The notes: a model not told the origin generated them from the sequence alone. A DNA stretch of 64,000 nt from Rosellinia necatrix (GCA_021209875.1 JAGYVD010000002.1:4402001-4466000), one strand, 5' to 3'; counted from the first letter of the stretch, positions 24,215 to 34,676 are shown. Numbers and translations: made by a program.

Positions 24215-25926
24215 ATGGCAGGCTCTTCGGAACCAGAAGCCCAGATCACTCTGGAACCAGAAGCTCGAATAACCTCGGAACCAGAAGCTCAGGTTACTTC
24301 GGAACCAAATGCTGAGATAACCCTTCCAACACTGCAGGGGGGGATTACATATGAGGAAGCCGCCGACCTGGAGACCAATGTCCTACCAGAGCTGACATAT
24401 TGGCGGAAGATGAACGACTTCGGTAGCTATCTCCTCGAACACCAAAAAGAGATAGAAGGTATCGTATCACGCTACCTACGTCTAAAAGGTTCCGAGAAAT
24501 GCTGTCTCTCCCCTTCCCCAGAATGGAATTATGGTAGTTTCAATCTTTGCTTGCCTGTTTCTATTGTCAACTGGAGAAAGCGCCCTGGTGGAAGGGTAAT
24601 TATTCGCTTTCCGCTCCCGTTCAAAGTCGGTGAATCGGGATTTCCGGGCAACTCCGACGAGAAGCTTCGCTCTGAAGTGGCTACTTATGCCTGGATTGGC
24701 AAGAATTGTCCCGAAGTTCCGATCCCGTATTTGTGGGGGTTTACATTCGCCGGTGGCTCTAGTGTAAGTCTTCTTTTCATAATGACCAGAAGGATACGGA
24801 TTTCAGTTTGTTAATACATGTCTATATAATGTAGTTCGTTGCGTTGGATAACGCTCCATTCCTCTCTCGACTTTTCGAAACACTTCGGCGCCGAATCTAC
24901 TCTCTGCTTGGTTATGCTATTCCCTCCCAGTACATCCGGTTGGATTGTCCTTATAGCCTCAATATAGGCCATATGGTCATAGATTGCATTGAACCTGCTG
25001 ATGCGAAGATGCTCTCTTTGACATGGGGAAAAAAGCGACAAGACGAGGGTGCAAGAGCCAATCTATTTCGTGGCCTATCACGTATCATGCTTTCGCTTGC
25101 AAAAATTCCATTACCACGTATTGGGTCTTTTACTATGGACAACCAGGGGGTCATTAGCCTCACGAATCGCCCACTAAGGCTTCAGCTACACCAACTAGAG
25201 AACGAGGACATCCCAACCAATATCAGTAGAGGTACTACCTATACCTCTATAGAACCTTTTTTACTTGACATTCTAGCCTGTCATGATAGTCGTTTACGTC
25301 ATCAGCTGAACGCCGTCAACAATGAGGCTGATTGTCGAGAACAAATGGCAGTCTTGAGCACTTTCCGAACAATCCTTCCGTTATTCGTACGCAGGGACTT
25401 GCGCTCTGAGCCATTCATCCTAACCCTGACCGATATTCATGCAAGCAATATATTTGTCGATGAGGAGTGGAACATTCGTTATATGATCGACTTGGAATGG
25501 GCCTGTTCGCTCCCAATAGAAATGCTACATCCGCCATCGTGGCTGTCGAATGAACCTTTCGAGAGTCTGTCTACGTCGTTTGATGAGTCATATCAAGAAT
25601 TTTTAGAAATCTTCAAGAAAGAGGAGGCGCTCCTCTTTTCAGTATCACAAAAACAACAAAGACTACAGCTTTTCACAGAAACGATGAGACAAGGATGGGA
25701 AACTGGAAATTTCTTCTATTTTCTTGCACTAGAGAGTGTGAGCGGGATTTATATCATTTTCCCACGACGCATTCAACCGCGTTTCTGTTCTCCCGACAAT
25801 TGTCTTGACGAAGCTCTCTCTGTATATTGGGGCCTGGGAATCGAGCAATTTGTTGCTAGCAAAGTCGAGCAGAAGAAGGAATATGACGATAAACTCAGGC
25901 AGGCATTTAAGTGTGCGAATACCTGA
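24215..25926 (+). CDS. aminoglycoside phosphotransferase (APH)-like protein
   Basis: Two exons, 24215-24763 and 24835-25926 (GTAAGT donor, TGTAG acceptor, phase 0), give 546 residues. Residues 1-36 are about four copies of an eight-residue unit of the form SEPEAQIT. The kinase-like N-lobe shows GGRVIIRFPLPFKVGE (ATP-binding lysine/arginine region) and DEKLRSEVATYAWI. The C-lobe has TLTDIHASNIFVD, a Brenner-type motif with catalytic Asp383 and Asn388, and MIDLEWA with metal-binding Asp402. These fit the large fungal APH/choline-kinase-fold family that is expanded in ascomycetes and whose substrates are mostly unknown; antibiotic resistance should not be assumed. It is intact, with no operon-like neighbour. 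Confidence 0.85.
24222..24325 (+). repeat. in-frame 24-base repeat at the APH-like N-terminus
   Basis: Tandem imperfect copies of GAACCAGAAGCTCAGATAAC-type units, each encoding eight residues (EPEAQITL, EPEARITS, EPEAQVTS, EPNAEITL). The frame is kept throughout. Confidence 0.8.
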
Positions 25927-25995
25927 AGTGAAGGTAAGTTTGCGCCATTTCTTTAATTTCTGCTGACTACTGATGCTTGCGAAGTCAGCTGCTCT

Positions 25996-26199
25996 TTACT
26001 TTGCCTTGTTCTTACTCGAGCTGCCTTGAGTTTTTGCAATCTCCGTCTTATTGACTTCTCTTTTAACCTTAGCCGCTTTCCCTGACACAGACAATTGTCT
26101 AACCTCCTCTATGGTTAGACTGACGCCTCCAACGGTAGCCTCTTTCACTATATGTTGACTCGTTGGGCGATCTTTGTTATCGGACATTTTGAATGCCAA
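25996..26199 (-). CDS. small unrecognised ORF, 67 residues
   Basis: A frame opening MAFKMSDNKDRPTSQHIVKE and ending in a Lys/Ser-rich tail (KTQGSSSKNKAK). It reads like a short soluble, charged protein rather than a random frame, with a short central segment GGVSLTIEEVRQLS that could form one helix. The internal ATG (MSDNK) may be the real start. It lies 70 bases beyond the stop of the APH-like gene on the opposite strand. I do not recognise a family; it could equally be a chance frame in the APH gene's 3' region. Confidence 0.35.
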   Translation of the reverse strand: MAFKMSDNKDRPTSQHIVKEATVGGVSLTIEEVRQLSVSGKAAKVKREVNKTEIAKTQGSSSKNKAK

Positions 26200-27171
26200 A
26201 TAGGTAGATGGGTTAAAAACTTGGTTTGGATACTGAGATTTGGGGTGCTAGAACAAAGGCGAAGAATAGAAGCGCTGTAGTTGGATAATGTAGAAAGATA
26301 CTCTGTTTATCATCTCTCTAGTTTAGCAGGCACGTCAGATTTAAATAAAAACAGATTACTCATTAACTACGCTGCTATATGTAAATTCTTGTGTGAGAGT
26401 GGTGTTCGAGTAGGACGCAACAAAACGTGGCATGCTCTTCGGGTCATCATCATGCGGGCAGGGCTAGATGCCACGTACTGCCCACCTTCGAATTATGATG
26501 TGTGGTGCGGATTGTAAACAGTCAAGGGATCATCACGGTGAGTTCAACCATCGCGAGCCAGGTACTGTCGCTTACTCCCCGTGTTGGGCTTATGGCAGTC
26601 CATTAAAACATACCATGTCGGTGTGACCCCCGACTGTGGTTATCATGCGTGTGATATAGTAGCCATGGCGAAAGGCATGTCTCTCAGCTCAGTGCCATAC
26701 TTGAGGACAGAATTCAGATATTCATTGTGGTCTTCACTATTTGGCCCAGATCCACTGCCGCACGACTTCCCAACATTTATCTCGCCACCTTGTCAGCAAG
26801 GGAACGGAAGCAGTTGGATTGATAGTTACGTGATATAATTTCGTGTAACACACAACCACATGGGTCATAGTCACAGGAATTAATACCTAGCGACTTGAAA
26901 TAGTTGCATCTGCTCTAATAGACAGCTAAGGAATATTATGCATCACCTTTTAGGGCTTTGGGTAAAGCTATTACAACTTAGAACTCATAGTTTCTTATTA
27001 GTTTACTCCACAGTGAAAGATTTACCATATACCTAGGGAAAAACTTGTAATCCTTAAGCTATGAATTCACCTCGTGATAGGATGCGATTCTAGAGAAATA
27101 TACTCTACTTTATCATGGGTATGTGCCAGGGCGGATGGTTGACAATGGCCATGTATGCTTGTATGCTTTTC

Positions 27172-27416
27172 TTTTGCACTATGAGCTATTGCAATTTGTA
27201 ACCAATCTCCCGAGATCGGAAGAGGCTGACGCCGCACTTAGCCAATTTAACGCCACTATTGAGACCTTCACCTAAGCCTAGCCCTGAAGGCAACTAAGAC
27301 CCTCAAAACAGCAGGCAAGGCTATTAAAGAAACTAGGCTATGAGGCCCTCAAAAGTCTCAGAATGAGTCAGAAAGGGAGACTATTCACATCCCTTAGAAT
27401 GTGTAAGTAAAGGATG
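27172..27416 (+). pseudogene. degenerate coding relic, unknown family
   Basis: One frame reads LLQFVTNLPRSEEADAALSQ and continues FNATIETFT, then meets three stops within seven codons (TAA, TAG, TGA). It continues in the same frame with KQQARLLKKLGYEALKSLRM. The stops could derive from CAA, CAG and CGA by C-to-T changes, as repeat-induced point mutation would give, but this is inference from one copy. No family recognised. Confidence 0.3.
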
Positions 27417-27798
27417 AAATAGTAGACCCTTAGAAGCCCGGGGGAATTATTAGTTAAATAGCACTCCTATTGCTCCGAGCCCTGCCCTTGTCACAGTACC
27501 TCCATGACTCGAGATATGATTCAGGTGCAAGTGGGCTGATCATCTATTAGCACTTCGGAGACTGTGGCACGATCTGATTTACAGTATAGAAGACAAGTCC
27601 CGCTAGCGGGGTGCGCTGAAGATTTAAGCGTGGATGATAGGTACTAGTTATATGTTTTTACTTAGTTAATCATTCTTTCTAAATCATGACTTTTGCATTA
27701 TCCTCTGGATGTGTCGAGTGATTTTCTCAACACGATGATGAAAAGGGATTCGAGCCTACCCTGTATAGGAATGCTCTGGAATCTTGCACTATCAGCCG

Positions 27799-28070
27799 TC
27801 AGGTTTGAACCCACCCCTGAGCAGATCTACGACAAGGTCCAAGACGAACGCATCCTCCCCCATGAATAAGGGGTGGCTCCTCGTCGTAGAAAGAATGGGC
27901 TTTATCCCGGTCTTGGTCGGCCACGGATTGATAACCTCCTTCGAGAAAGATACGCACCAACCTAGTGTATATCGTCTTCTCCACAGGCGGCTATGCCGGA
28001 GACCTTCGATACGAAAGGGAGCCCCTGCATTGTTTGAAAGCCCATGGCCATGGTACAAGATGATGTGATA
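27799..28070 (+). pseudogene. possible broken coding relic, unknown family
   Basis: Protein-like segments appear in alternating plus-strand frames, for example DKVQDERILPHE, then NLVYIVFSTGGYAGDLRYER with LHCLKAHGHGT, separated by stops and shifts. A 37-codon frame starting MKEAVLAEFDIPLN (from 28079) follows. This may be a decayed gene or chance; no family assigned. Confidence 0.25.
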
Positions 28071-28307
28071 AAAAGATATGAAAGAAGCCGTGTTAGCAGA
28101 ATTTGACATACCCCTAAATATCAAGGATGCATCCTCAACCTTGAGAGTATTGACAGAGATCCAAGAAAGCTACCTTCCCAGCACTGCATAACCTCGGCTG
28201 CTTTGTTTTGCAAAGAGTACATACAGCCTGTGGGAATATAGCTTCGCTTCGTGGTGTGCCATTGAGCTGGCACATCCAAAGATGATTAGCGGCCACAAGT
28301 ACATACT

Positions 28308-28530
28308 TACCTACCTAGGTATGTATCAAGGTACCTAACTACCTACCTACCTAGGTAGTAGTAGTAGTATTAACGTCTAATCTAGGTGTCTGACAGTGCT
28401 AGTTACATTTTAATGGTGCGATTGTGGCTGCTAGGAGCCTTAATACAGCCAATCGGCCCTACCTACCTAGGTAGGTAAGTACCTAGGTAGGTAAGTACCT
28501 AGGTAGGTAAGTACCTAGGTGGGTACCTAC
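28308..28530. repeat. CCTA/TAGG arrays including a 16-base tandem unit
   Basis: One block lies at about 28308-28372. A second, at 28460-28530, is four tandem copies of CTAGGTAGGTAAGTAC with a final variant copy. It ends about 330 bases upstream of the ATG at 28864, so it probably lies in that gene's promoter. Confidence 0.8.
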
Positions 28531-28863
28531 GATAGGCATTGATGAATGGGTGGGGCACAATAAAGATTCTCTGTGGGGTTCTCGAAACACGCTTGTAGCT
28601 TCGACGCGTCGAGTATTGGGCGAGGTACAGCTCTCCCAATCCCCACCGTCTCAACTTTGTTTCCCTCCTCTCACACAGCACGTTGTTGTATTCCCAGGCA
28701 ACTCAACGCAGCCGCAATATAGCATCACCATTATTACCTAGTGCTGTGGTGGGCTTGGTAGAAGCCGGGATTTGCATCAATCGACGGCGGTCTTCAATTC
28801 TCCTACCATACCGAGCGAGGCGCCCCCGGCCGTGGTTCACGTCAAGTTCACGTCAAGTTCACG

Positions 28864-30741
28864 ATGCCGCGACCCGCACTCTCGAGACCCGCGCGGACGC
28901 GCCCAATGATCAAAGCAACAAACAACGTCGCCGCACCAGCGCCGCCGCCGCCTGAGTCCAAACCAAAGCCTCAATCAAGTGTCCCAAGCTCCGACATTTA
29001 CGATGTGAGCGATCGCGAAAAAGAAAGAGCCGCGGCGAGACGCAAGTCGTTGCGCGACGGCACGTCGACGCGCAGCCGGCCAGTCTCCGTAGAGACTGTA
29101 GAGCAACAGAAGGCGTTGGATAGGGCAAGACAGAGACGCGATGTCGCCATGGAAAGACTTCAGAACATAACATCGACCGACACTTCAGATAAGGAAGGGG
29201 AACGGGAGGAGGAAAGAGAGGAAGAAGAAGAAGAAGAAGAAGGGAAAGGGAAAGAGGCTATCCAAGAGCCAGACGGCTCCCCCGATCTAGGTCAACGCGT
29301 GAGAGCGACTCCCCTGCGCAGCCGGCCTACCGATATATCGGGTTTGGATCTTGATGATTCCATGTTCGATGACCTCAATACAACCATAGATACCGTGACA
29401 CACGCGAGTGCTCACCGATCTGCCGAGACATCTACTCTGTCTGTCTCTCAATTCAGACGACGGCCACGTGCCGGTAGTTTCCTAAGCCGTGATGATGGGC
29501 CTATCCGCCCCAGTAGCAGGGCGGGCCCCAATACTCCTGCCTTGAGTTCGACCCTCAATTTCGGTGTGTTCAAACGAAGGGCACGGGAGCCCAGTATTCT
29601 AAGTACTGCCCAGAAGCCAAAACCACAGCGTCCCGAACCCGAGCGAGAGCCAGAATATGAGGGGGAAGATGATGAGGACGAGAGCGAGGAAGGGCTTGAT
29701 GGGGACGGTTTTGCGCCTGAGGCCGAGTCTACCCCTCTACGACGCTCTAAAAGAGGTTCTGGAGTGACGGCAACTCCGCAACCAGCGTCAAGTGTCAAAT
29801 CCCGCAAGAGGAAGTCTGCTGAGGGCCATACACGACGTCTTCGATCGTCTCCCTTCGAGACGAATAATGTGGTCCGCCAATCAATTGAGCAGCCAGCTTC
29901 GGATGAGGAAATCCCTCTTTCCCCCCGGCCGGCACCGCCACAACAACACGCACCATCGACACCCGTTCCACCCGCCATGGACCCGGAGCTAATGGCTCCC
30001 CCTCTCAGCAGTGACTCTTCAGACAATGAAGAACATTGGCCTGCACTTAAATCTATCCCCAAAGCGCGTACACGGCAGCCGGCATCAGCGCTACGACAAA
30101 CGCCTGGCCTGGCCGACGATGTCTCCGATATGTCATCACCGCCTTCACTTACCCATTCCCCTAATTACGCACATTCCTCATCGCCACCACCTGTACGAGC
30201 GGCCAAACCGAAACGTAAAGCGGCACCTAAGCCACAGCGCAATATAACCACAGCCGACCTTACAGGGTTGTTACCACGTCGTCGACGCAGGGCCGCCGGG
30301 GACGATCTTTTTGGCATAGAAGAGGACGACTCAGAGCCTGAAGTGGACATCTCCGGTCTAGGTGACGGCGATGACGAGCTTGGGCACTTGGACGTTCGCA
30401 CGAGACGACGCCCCGCGTCTCGAGCCAATGCGCAGAATCAAGCCTCAGTCAGGGCCCGCGCGTCGGCTCGTAACAAGGATAAACCTACTGAGGGCTTGAG
30501 CAAGCGCATTTCGAGGACGTATGGTCGACTATCAGATAAGGAAAACATGGATCAGGAAGAAGACGAAGACAACGAGGAGAGTAACCTCGTCGCCGATTTG
30601 GACGAGGAGGATAGCCAAATGCTAGTGGAGAGAGTGGGCGAGGAACTCAAAACCGCAGTTCGCAAGTTTCAGGAAGTGGACAAGTGGGAGCTTTCGTTTG
30701 AAGAGAGGACGCGAAGCAGTTCGCCGGTGGATGCCCGATAG
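28864..30741 (+). CDS. unrecognised large disordered protein with KEN box
   Basis: A single 625-residue frame, nearly all low in order-promoting residues. It has an N-terminal Pro/Ala/Arg segment, a Glu run at about residues 116-132, several basic SRP/RRR patches and acidic clusters. Two parts look conserved: ITTADLTGLLPRRRRRA with an acidic DLFGIEEDDSEPEVDISGLG stretch (about 460-500), and a C-terminal helix GEELKTAVRKFQEVDKWELS followed by FEERTRSSSPVDAR. A KEN box (SDKENMD, residues 559-561) suggests destruction by the APC/C and a cell-cycle role (inference). The composition suits a nuclear, chromatin-associated protein, and a short conserved C-terminal helix after disorder recalls cohesin or kinetochore regulators, but I cannot name it. 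MIKATNN, 14 codons on, is an alternative start. Convergent with TIP41. Confidence 0.8.
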   Translation: MPRPALSRPARTRPMIKATNNVAAPAPPPPESKPKPQSSVPSSDIYDVSDREKERAAARRKSLRDGTSTRSRPVSVETVEQQKALDRARQRRDVAMERLQNITSTDTSDKEGEREEEREEEEEEEEGKGKEAIQEPDGSPDLGQRVRATPLRSRPTDISGLDLDDSMFDDLNTTIDTVTHASAHRSAETSTLSVSQFRRRPRAGSFLSRDDGPIRPSSRAGPNTPALSSTLNFGVFKRRAREPSILSTAQKPKPQRPEPEREPEYEGEDDEDESEEGLDGDGFAPEAESTPLRRSKRGSGVTATPQPASSVKSRKRKSAEGHTRRLRSSPFETNNVVRQSIEQPASDEEIPLSPRPAPPQQHAPSTPVPPAMDPELMAPPLSSDSSDNEEHWPALKSIPKARTRQPASALRQTPGLADDVSDMSSPPSLTHSPNYAHSSSPPPVRAAKPKRKAAPKPQRNITTADLTGLLPRRRRRAAGDDLFGIEEDDSEPEVDISGLGDGDDELGHLDVRTRRRPASRANAQNQASVRARASARNKDKPTEGLSKRISRTYGRLSDKENMDQEEDEDNEESNLVADLDEEDSQMLVERVGEELKTAVRKFQEVDKWELSFEERTRSSSPVDAR

Positions 30742-31201
30742 ACGGTCGCTTTGGGAGGTGATGTTGGAAGGACTGATTCGGAAAAGGGGAGAGACGGTCT
30801 CATTTGAGTCATCATGATAATGAGGTTTTTATACGTCTTGGTCAAGGTGTCAGCTATTGATTGGGTGGGGTTCGGCAAGGCGTAAACCTGGGATTGGCTA
30901 AGAGAGACTACGTACCTAGGTTAAAATATATTAGGATGGGTATGTAGCTGGTTTACTCGCTATCATGTTCAATACCACTAACCTTTTCTCCCAAAACCTT
31001 ACATTCCCGGTGCATCATGGCTTTAAAAAGTCAGAGCGAAGCCTCTAAGCATGCGTGTGACTCCGACTATGCCTACGCGGTAGACTGCGCTAATATAGCG
31101 AATGCTTTTCAAGAACGGAGTACTGATCACACATTAAGCTCTCCAACATTCTCCACCCGTTCCCGTCATTAATCATTAAGAGGCGCGGGGCTCCTGGGGT
31201 C
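30742..31201. other. intergenic between convergent genes
   Basis: No coding signal; it should hold the 3' UTRs and polyadenylation sites of the KEN-box protein gene and TIP41. Confidence 0.5.
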
Positions 31202-32482
31202 CTATGATGCAAGCGAAACACTCTCAAGGGTCTGCTCAACAATGGGCAGAATTTCAGCGATACGGTTCGCGTCTCGCAAGGCGATTGTGATCCCATCAGG
31301 CCGTAACCCAGACATGAGAAGTTTCTATAGGTGAAGCGGGTGTCAGCGTTGTCACTGTCCTGGTCGCATGCTTGGCCGTAAATACAGCACAGAGATCCAA
31401 TAACAAACAACGGGGGAGAGGGAGAGGGAGAGGGAGAGGGAGAGGGTGAAGGGTGAGGAGGTTAGGTAACTCACCTGCTTGACGTCGGCGAAGCTGGCCT
31501 CCTTGGCCGTGTACTCGCGCGTGACGGTCTCGGCGGGGAAGTCGACGTAGATGCGGGTGTCACGGATGCGGCAGACGACGTTATCGAGGCGCATGTAGAG
31601 GCGGCACAGCAGCAGCATACGCTCGTCGTGGACGCGGAACTTGGCGCTCAGGATGGAGATGCCGTTGTCGTCGAGCTCGCTCTCGTACAGGACGACGTCG
31701 TCGAAGAAGCGGATGGGGTCGCGCCTCTTGAGCAGCTCGATAGGGATCGGCTCGCGCGTCGGCGCGAACCGGAACCTCTTCCCCTCTTCCTCCGTCTCCT
31801 CGGCCGTAGCGTCGGCGGCGGCAGCAGCAGCAGCAGCAGCAGCAGTAGCAGCAGCAGCAGTAGTAGTAGTCGTAGTAGTATCCTCCGCCCCATCCGCTCC
31901 CCCGCCCTCCCCCTTCTCCTTCCCCGCCGTCGCTGCCGCTCTCGGCACGGAGACGGTGCCCTTGTAGGCGGTGCTGTAGCTCCAGTCGAAGGGGCGGACG
32001 ACCTCGCGGATGCCGGCGCTCGTCTGCTCGCGGCTGGCGCTCCAGGCGCCGGCGTAGGCGACGCGGAGCATGTTGTCGCCCGTCTTGCCGACGGCGTCGA
32101 GGGCGTCGCGGGCGTTGAACTCGACGCGCCAGCCCGTCGGCGCGTGGGCCACGCCGACCAGGTTGTCGCCGAAGATCATCTCCGGCACCGGGATCCCGAC
32201 GTCGCGCTCCAGCGCCTCGATCGGCCCGGCCTTGGAGATCGGCAGCTTCCGGCTCGAGATGGTGAACGCGCCCTGCCGGTGCGTGCTCGTCGCCGCCGCC
32301 AGCCGCTCCGGGCTCGGCCACGGCTCGTCCATCCAGTCTGCGGGGTTCGTGCGTGGTGGCGGCGGTAGTTGTGGTGGCTGCTGTTGCTGCTGTTGCTGCT
32401 GTTGCTGCTGTTGCTGGCCGCCCGATGGCGGCGGGGCGGCCATGTTGGTGATCGTGCTATGTTGCATGGGTTTTGTAGTCAT
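31202..32482 (-). CDS. TIP41: TIP41 (type 2A phosphatase regulator, TIPRL family)
   Basis: Two exons, 32482-31475 and 31324-31202, separated by a 150-base intron (GTGAGT...CTATAG), give 376 residues. Family hallmarks in order are IPVPEMIFGDNLV, WRVEFNARDALDAV, VVRPFDWSYSTAYKGT, IPIELLKRRDPIRFFDD, VVLYESELDDNGIS, LYMRLDNVVCRIRDTRIYVD and YTAKEASFADVKQ, and the second exon supplies KLLMSGLRPDGITIALRDAN. Tip41 binds Tap42/alpha4 or PP2A-type catalytic subunits downstream of TOR (family knowledge). Two expansions are unusual: a run of 13 Gln near the N-terminus and, inside the conserved domain, a Thr7-Ala-rich run (about 215-240) between the YKGT strand and the IPIELL segment. The start at 32482 is the first ATG; MAAPPP, 13 codons later, is equally possible. 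Confidence 0.93.
31412..31446. repeat. (GGGAGA)n microsatellite in the TIP41 intron
   Basis: About five to six perfect GGGAGA hexamers on the plus strand form a pure pyrimidine tract on the transcribed strand, inside the only TIP41 intron and close to its donor. Confidence 0.85.
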
Positions 32483-34294
32483 ATGCGGGGTCGTTGGAGG
32501 GCTCGTGTGATATTTGTGTCTAGACTAGGTCATCTCCGAATATGACCACGGTAAGTTGGGGGGAAAGTGAAGGTTTGACGTCTTGCGATGCATGGAGGGG
32601 CATAGCATGGTGGGGTGTCGCACCTGCCGCCTCCAATGGGTAGTAGGTAACTGCAAATATAGAACCTGCTCTTGGCAAGTACACACCAGCACGAGCTAGC
32701 CTATCTGAGAGTATTTGTATTTTAGTGCTTGCAGCTGAATGGTAAGGCTGGGTACGTACCCTGATGCCTAAGGTGCAGCTGCTGGCTGCATCATATAAAA
32801 CCCAAAGGTGTCAGCTCCCTAAATGAAATATATTCAAATCGATATTCCCCATCCTCCTCCTTTCTCCTCGGTATTCCTGGTATTTAATTGACACTACTAA
32901 TGTAATGTTTTATTTTAGTTTAATTGAATGTACATTGGCAAGATTGGAGCTAGGTCAGTTGCTTATCCAAGACGTTGTAATAAGGTATACATGGGAAATA
33001 TGCGTTATGAAAGTAGGTAAAGCGGGATGGAAACGGTTATGTTTGTTCTCCTTGCGAGTTTAGGATATGCGAGACTATACTTCCTCTTCCGAGTGCAACA
33101 GAGGAGTAAGAGCCTTTGTTGTGGAGTCCGGCGAAGTAGCAGAAAGACAAGCTTGGAAGGCCTTATATATTATTATATGCTGAAACGTACCACGCCTTAT
33201 ACCAACGGCAAGCCTCGTACGGTGTTCAAGAGGCTACTAGCAATCACAACAACATGGGAAGCGGAAAGGCGTGTGTCTAGCCACCGTTTTATAACATCCC
33301 AGCTGTGCCCCTAGTATCATCACTAGTTAACTATAATAGGCGTCGAGCTCGTGTGTTGGAATAAGTGATAGCATGAGTGATAGCTATCGGGGCCTGAGCC
33401 ACATATCAAGTAATTTTAGTCGGTTGTACCCCCTTTATATATGTAGCGCTGCCGTCAGACCCGAACGCCAGACCCGAACGCCCGACCGGTCCGTTGCACC
33501 TCCGGCACATACAAGGAGTGTCTAGGCAAAGTCTGTGAACCTGTACAGATAGTTTCACGATTGAGCCAAGAGAGGGCGTTCATCAACATGGATGGTTACC
33601 CCCGGCATTGGAATTCCCGCTTGTTAATCCTAACTACACTATGATCCTCTCCTCAGCCCTTTTTATATTAGATCCATTTTTCCTAAGGTAGTGAGTGATT
33701 CAGGTACATGTGTACCTGGGTACTTACATCTCCATTTACGTGCCAAGTCTGTTTGTTTCGAGGCCTCCAAAGTTGGTGAATGCGAATGCGACGAGAAGTC
33801 AAGGTGCATCGCCATGGCTGGACCCAAAAGCAGACATAGTAACTATGTAATTTAGCTTGATTTTTCCCTCTAGTTATTGTATACTACACATAAGTCATCC
33901 TACTTAGAAGCCGCCATACCTGATGCGGTAAGCGGCAGCCAGGGGGAAAAAGCTTATGTCGTGGCTTAGCGTCAGCTTGGCTTTTCGGCAGCCAATGGCA
34001 GGTCGCAGATGCGCCCGGGCTCGCTTTCGCACTCGTCAGTATGGCCATTTCGGGCCCTAGGGTCCCGGCAGCTAAGCTTCGCCTGACACTGCACCTTCGT
34101 CTCTCGTTGCATAGCCAATTGGTGGTTAGTGGTGAACGCAACGACGACGACGCCTCCTTGAGATGCTTTCTTTTCCGGGTGGGTTCAGGAGGCAGACGCC
34201 TACATGGGTCGTTCTGCATGGCTTGCGGTAAAGGGTAAAGAGGTGAGATTATAGATGACCTTGATTGTGGTAAGTAACGAATACAAGATGCATA

Positions 34295-34308
34295 ACTATA
34301 TATATATA

Positions 34309-34339
<31 letters not shown>

Positions 34340-34340
34340 G
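34295..34340. repeat. (TA)n microsatellite
   Basis: Almost uninterrupted alternating TA, broken by one AAC, about 340 bases upstream of the DUF7702 start codon. Confidence 0.9.
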
Positions 34341-34479
34341 TCTGGTCTTGGCTCATTGCTTCATCCATCCATATCAACATCACCAGCCATACCAATTCTA
34401 CTCTTCATCACAGCAAAATACCAGATCGTCATATCCGATACTCTTAATATTTCCCAATCATCTCCAGAATCATCTTGAA

Positions 34480-34576
34480 AGGAGAAAAGAAAAAAAAAAA
34501 AAAGAACAGAAAGAACAGAAAGAATAGAAAGAATAGAAAGAATAGAAAGAAAAGAAAGAAAGAAAGAAAGAAAGAG
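34480..34576. repeat. purine tract, (GAAA)n and AGAATAGAAA units
   Basis: A run of A, then AGAACAGAA/AGAATAGAA decamers, then GAAA tetramers; strongly strand-asymmetric. It ends 100 bases before the DUF7702 ATG and is probably in its 5' UTR. Confidence 0.85.
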
Positions 34577-34676
34577 AAAAACAGAGACCGTTCATCATCA
34601 GACATCAACGCAGTCGTCTACATCCCTCCCTCTGATACGGCCACCACACCACATCGCCACGGCCTCCCCGCCCCTC

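Larger units (their letters stand above)
26200..28863. other. intergenic with degenerate coding relics and CCTA/TAGG repeats
   Basis: AT-rich from about 26.8 to 27.2 kb. Two stretches read like broken coding sequence and are listed separately. The last 600 bases carry CCTA/TAGG arrays ahead of the gene at 28864. Confidence 0.5.
32483..34676. other. intergenic between divergent TIP41 and the DUF7702 gene
   Basis: No convincing gene. A pure (TA)n-type tract lies at 34295-34340, and an A-rich then GAAA/GAATAGAAA repeat block at about 34480-34576 falls in the probable 5' leader of the DUF7702 gene. Both flanking promoters must lie here. Confidence 0.5.

Noticed and set aside
27740..27775. GGGATTCGAGCC, tRNA B-box-like sequence
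   Set aside because: No A box at the right distance and no acceptor stem could be formed; likewise GGGTTCAAACC on the minus strand near 27805.
31581..32368. Two 246-codon frames (one on each strand) over TIP41
   Set aside because: Products of trinucleotide repeats and high GC; neither has family motifs, whereas the third frame is unmistakable TIP41.
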